Shown: in pieces, positions 63,900 to 64,000 of the stretch | Position numbering within the stretch: position 1 is the stretch's first letter | Layout of the letters: the number at the start of each line of letters is the position of its first letter | Assembly: GCF_963576545.1 (NCBI RefSeq) | Contig: NW_026870410.1 | Location: forward strand, 1 to 64,000 | Source: Limanda limanda | Taxonomy: Eukaryota > Chordata > Actinopteri > Pleuronectiformes > Pleuronectidae | Direction: 5' to 3' | Length of the DNA stretch: 64,000 nt | Notes under the pieces: generated by a model | What the model was told of the DNA's origin: nothing | What the model saw: the letters and a program-made list of their open reading frames with translations, nothing else | The model's database searches: none | Position numbers and translations under genes: made by a program

Positions 63900-64000
63900 T
63901 TTTAAAAAAAACGAGGTGGTTGTTTGTTTAATTTAAACGGAGTTGGTTGGACTATTTTTTTCTATAGGCACTATTTTGATTTCCTAGTTTGATTGAACAC
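61184..64000 (+). repeat. Unit 24, type B, cut by the window edge
   Basis: 2817 bp present; the last part of the tail is missing. D1 61967-62740, D2 62744-63521. T run of 52 at 63846-63897. Private A to G change at 63588 lengthens the GA run there. Confidence 0.96.

Larger units (their letters stand above)
1..64000 (+). repeat. Tandem macrosatellite array, 24 units of 2.1-2.9 kb
   Basis: The same unit recurs head to tail with no inversion and no foreign sequence between copies. Unit starts, set at the AGTGTGTGTCC word at base 1, recur at 2094, 4180, 6266, 8352, 10438, 12524, 14647, 17555, 20467, 23357, 26276, 29169, 32074, 34993, 37898, 40812, 43723, 46649, 49524, 52437, 55364, 58262 and 61184. 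Apart from a T homopolymer, a 7 bp step and one internal duplication, copies differ by only a few single bases. The last unit is cut by the window edge and the first starts at an arbitrary phase, so the array probably continues on both sides. Degenerate TTAGGG repeats in each unit suggest a vertebrate subtelomeric or interstitial satellite; that location is inference. Confidence 0.98.
14647..64000 (+). repeat. Type B block, seventeen long units
   Basis: Seventeen units of 2875-2927 bp, the last incomplete. All carry the D1-TTT-D2 duplication, the extra 7 bp minisatellite step and a long T run. Length differences between them are accounted for by the homopolymer site: T run lengths are 47, 51, 29, 58, 32, 44, 58, 44, 53, 50, 65, 14, 48 plus GTTT, 64, 37, 61 and 52, and one unit also has two extra A. 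Confidence 0.96.

Noticed and set aside
1..64000. CRISPR array or bacterial mobile element
   Set aside because: Units are kilobases long with no repeat-spacer pattern, and there are no operon-like genes. TTAGGG variants and long homopolymers fit a vertebrate genome.

Overview
The whole 64 kb window is one head-to-tail tandem array of a non-coding, AT-leaning repeat unit. I see no credible protein gene, tRNA, rRNA, CRISPR array or intact mobile element. The unit carries degenerate TTAGGG-type telomere repeats, long homopolymer T runs and vertebrate-style motifs (a ZNF143/STAF-like site, an octamer, splice-like and AATAAA signals). This points to a vertebrate nuclear genome. A teleost fish is my best guess from general look only. 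'Macrosatellite' or subtelomeric satellite is the best description.

Layout: with an arbitrary phase starting at base 1, there are 24 units. Units 1-7 (1-14646) are the short type A: 2086 bp in units 2-6, 2093 bp in unit 1 and 2123 bp in unit 7. Units 8-24 (14647-64000, the last one cut by the window edge) are the long type B, 2875-2927 bp. Type B differs from type A by (1) a tandem duplication of an internal 778 bp segment D into D1 and D2, joined by a TTT spacer; (2) one extra 7 bp step in a GCTA-rich minisatellite; (3) an interrupted T8 tract grown into an uninterrupted T run of 14-65 bases. D2 matches the single D of type A. D1 carries three fixed differences that are present in all 17 type B units.

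Nearly all length variation among type B units comes from the T run; otherwise I found only a handful of private single-base changes. Units 1 and 7 are mosaics of type A and type B markers, so the type A block looks like a tract joined to type B array by exchange inside the shared D segment.

Inside a unit, in order: a degenerate telomere-like tract (about 48-280), a quiet stretch, a GCTA minisatellite (483-545), segment D (784-1561), a mixed GC-richer stretch with an octamer and an isolated telomere-like 13-mer (1562-1886), the T/A homopolymer site (1887-1908) and a tail (1909-2093). Segment D holds a ZNF143-like site, a strongly AT-rich block, a GC-rich block, and a TATA/splice/AATAAA-like cluster. 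Any function is inference. The array may be transcribed, but nothing in the sequence proves it.
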